Positions 20,876 through 21,676 of a stretch of DNA of 21,676 nucleotides are shown here, piece after piece (position 1 is the first letter of the stretch; every line of letters starts with the position of its first letter). The notes under the pieces were generated by a model, which was given only the letters and a program-made list of their open reading frames with translations, was not told the origin of the DNA and made no database searches. The stretch spans positions 1 through 21,676 of the IMG/VR virus record IMGVR_UViG_3300025928_000038; one strand, 5' to 3'. This stretch comes from a virus. Both the position numbers and the translations under genes were made by a program.

Positions 20876-21439
20876 GTGCTGATCTCACATAAGCACCGGT
20901 TTGTCTTCGTCCATATTCCCAGAACCGCAGGATCATCGATTACGGAGGCCTTCACTCGAGGCGTCCAGGACATTGTGCAGATCCATGGGATCCATTCGCC
21001 CATTTCCGTTCTGAATGGGTATCACGATTATCGAGTGGTCGTCTTTGTTCGTAATCCGTGGCAGCGGGCGTTATCACTCTACGCATATCATGTGCGAAGA
21101 AGGCGACGCCCTACACCGCAAGGCTTCATCGACTTCCTCACCAACCCGCCCAAAGATGCTGAATGGATTATAGGCCAACAGCTTATGCGGCAGCAGGTGG
21201 AGTACTTCGCTGGCGATCGTCACGTGGAGCTCGGGCAATTTGAGTGGCTTGAGGAAGACTTCAAAGCCATATGCGACAAGCTCGGGCTTGGCGATCTCGA
21301 CCTACAGCATCGAAACTCTGCTGCTCAGCTGTCTATGAGCGAGTACTACAACGACACCGCGCTGGCCCTGGTGGCTAAGCTGTTTCCCATGGATATTATG
21401 GCAGCGGGTGGGATCGAACCACCGGCTCAGGACTTATGA
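20876..21439 (+). CDS. Sulfotransferase family protein
   Basis: 187 residues from GTG 20876, immediately after the previous stop. 'FVHIPRTAGSSI' (11-22) is the 5'-phosphosulfate loop and 'VVVFVRNPWQRALSLY' (54-69) is the 3'-phosphate loop of PAPS-dependent sulfotransferases of the Sulfotransfer_2 kind. The family moves sulfate onto sugars or other hydroxyls. 'YYNDTALALVAKLFPMDI' (157-174) is the usual last helix, after which relatives normally end with an aromatic residue. Here residues 175-187 ('MAAGGIEPPAQDL') are read from the antisense strand of a tRNA gene, and the TGA lies in its anticodon region. The native C-terminus may have been replaced. Confidence 0.82.
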   Translation: MLISHKHRFVFVHIPRTAGSSITEAFTRGVQDIVQIHGIHSPISVLNGYHDYRVVVFVRNPWQRALSLYAYHVRRRRRPTPQGFIDFLTNPPKDAEWIIGQQLMRQQVEYFAGDRHVELGQFEWLEEDFKAICDKLGLGDLDLQHRNSAAQLSMSEYYNDTALALVAKLFPMDIMAAGGIEPPAQDL

Positions 21440-21470
21440 AGTCCTTGCTCTACCACTGAGCTACGCTGCC
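21399..21470 (-). tRNA. tRNA-Met (anticodon CAT)
   Basis: Read leftward from 21470, the 72 bases fold as a complete cloverleaf. The acceptor GGCAGCG pairs with CGCTGCC. The D arm is GCTC/GAGC, the anticodon stem AGGAC/GTCCT with loop TTCATAA (anticodon CAT), and the T arm GGTGG/CCACC with loop TTCGATC. The discriminator base is A. CCA is not encoded, so it must be added after transcription. A CAT anticodon usually means methionine, but a lysidine-modified isoleucine tRNA cannot be excluded by eye. The gene overlaps the last 41 bases of the sulfotransferase gene on the other strand. Confidence 0.93.
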
Positions 21471-21477
21471 GTAACTC

Positions 21478-21555
21478 CTATAGGATCACCGCGCAAAAAT
21501 AGACCAACCAGGCCACAGAGGCGATGATGAGTAGACCGATCAATATGTCTGTCAT
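21478..21555 (-). CDS. 25-residue membrane peptide, leftward
   Basis: The reading from ATG 21555 to TAG 21478-21480 gives 'MTDILIGLLIIASVAWLVYF' plus five more hydrophobic residues, a single transmembrane helix. The ATG overlaps the stop of the leftward ORF upstream (ATGA), which supports coupled translation. A longer reading from 21660 in the same frame looks unnatural. It lies 8 bases before the tRNA start. Function unknown. Confidence 0.4.
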   Translation of the reverse strand: MTDILIGLLIIASVAWLVYFCAVIL

Positions 21556-21676
21556 AGGCTGACCGCCAGGGTGAGAAGAATAGCCCCCACCAGCCAGCCA
21601 CCGAACACGAAGTAGGCACCCCTTGGTGCCTTGCTGGATGGGTGGCGAAACCATCGCCACGTCTGCCGATAATCGT
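21552..21676 (-). CDS. Partial membrane protein ORF, leftward, start outside window
   Basis: The open frame enters from the right edge and ends at TGA 21552-21554. The visible 40 residues are 'DYRQTWRWFRHPSSKAPRGA' followed by a hydrophobic helix 'YFVFGGWLVGAILLTLAVSL' to the stop. A basic, Trp-rich stretch with 'HPSS' directly before one helix resembles the N-terminal anchor of NapC/NirT-type cytochromes, but here it is the C-terminal end and no heme motif is seen. The likeness may be chance. The stop overlaps the next start. Confidence 0.4.
   Translation of the reverse strand, partial: DYRQTWRWFRHPSSKAPRGAYFVFGGWLVGAILLTLAVSL

Noticed and set aside
1-21676. CRISPR array, insertion sequence or rRNA gene
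   Set aside because: No regularly spaced repeats, transposase-like protein or rRNA signature was found on either strand by eye.

Overview
This window is part of the genome of a tailed double-stranded DNA phage or prophage. It holds the head/packaging module followed by a tail-decoration and accessory region. The hallmark proteins are the 3' end of the large terminase (1-374), a DUF1073-type portal (4246-6117), an SPP1 gp7/Mu gpF-like head morphogenesis protein (7117-7950), a DUF2213-type prohead protease joined to a scaffold-like region (9047-10687) and a DUF2184-like major capsid protein (11709-12911). The host is most likely a Gram-negative proteobacterium. The reasons are GC-rich coding sequence, strong Shine-Dalgarno sites mixed with GTG and TTG starts, a Sec-type signal peptide of Gram-negative style, and a low-affinity iron permease homologue of a proteobacterial kind. 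I cannot name the host genus.

Layout. 1-1344: terminase end, then four very small genes, two or three of them membrane proteins. 1345-2490: a beta-helix tailspike-like protein starting with TTG. 2450-4032: three leftward genes of unknown function, reading away from a 213-base divergent intergenic region (4033-4245) that carries an imperfect inverted repeat. 4246-8859: portal, a tiny membrane ORF, an FkbM-family methyltransferase set inside the head genes, head morphogenesis protein and two unknown genes. 8743-8988: a possible leftward zinc-ribbon ORF. 9047-12911: protease/scaffold, a Pro-rich protein, a decoration-like protein and the major capsid protein, with short hairpins on both sides of the capsid gene. 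12966-15125: small unknown genes, including a two-helix-turn-helix protein whose 3' third overlaps another good ORF in a different frame. 15213-15256: a strong intrinsic terminator. 15281-16577: iron permease homologue, a Cys-motif protein, a coiled-coil-like protein and an Ig-like protein, ending at a second terminator-like element made of two competing hairpins. 16715-21439: a DUF6065-like protein, two tandem paralogous 2OG-Fe(II) oxygenases, a fibre-linker-like protein, a secreted beta-helix protein and a sulfotransferase. 21399-21676: a leftward tRNA-Met(CAT) and two short leftward membrane ORFs, one cut by the window edge.

How the genes may work together. Terminase, portal, gpF-like protein, protease/scaffold, decoration protein and capsid protein form an ordinary head-assembly set. 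Around this core is an unusual number of small-molecule and macromolecule modifying enzymes: one methyltransferase, two Fe(II) oxygenases and one sulfotransferase. They sit beside beta-helix proteins, and one membrane iron-transport homologue lies about 1.8 kb upstream of the two iron-dependent oxygenases. A plausible but unproven reading is a cassette that chemically modifies virion fibres or host surface glycans. Two segments with A-rich codon use (in the protease domain and in the major capsid gene) suggest mosaic exchange inside the head module.
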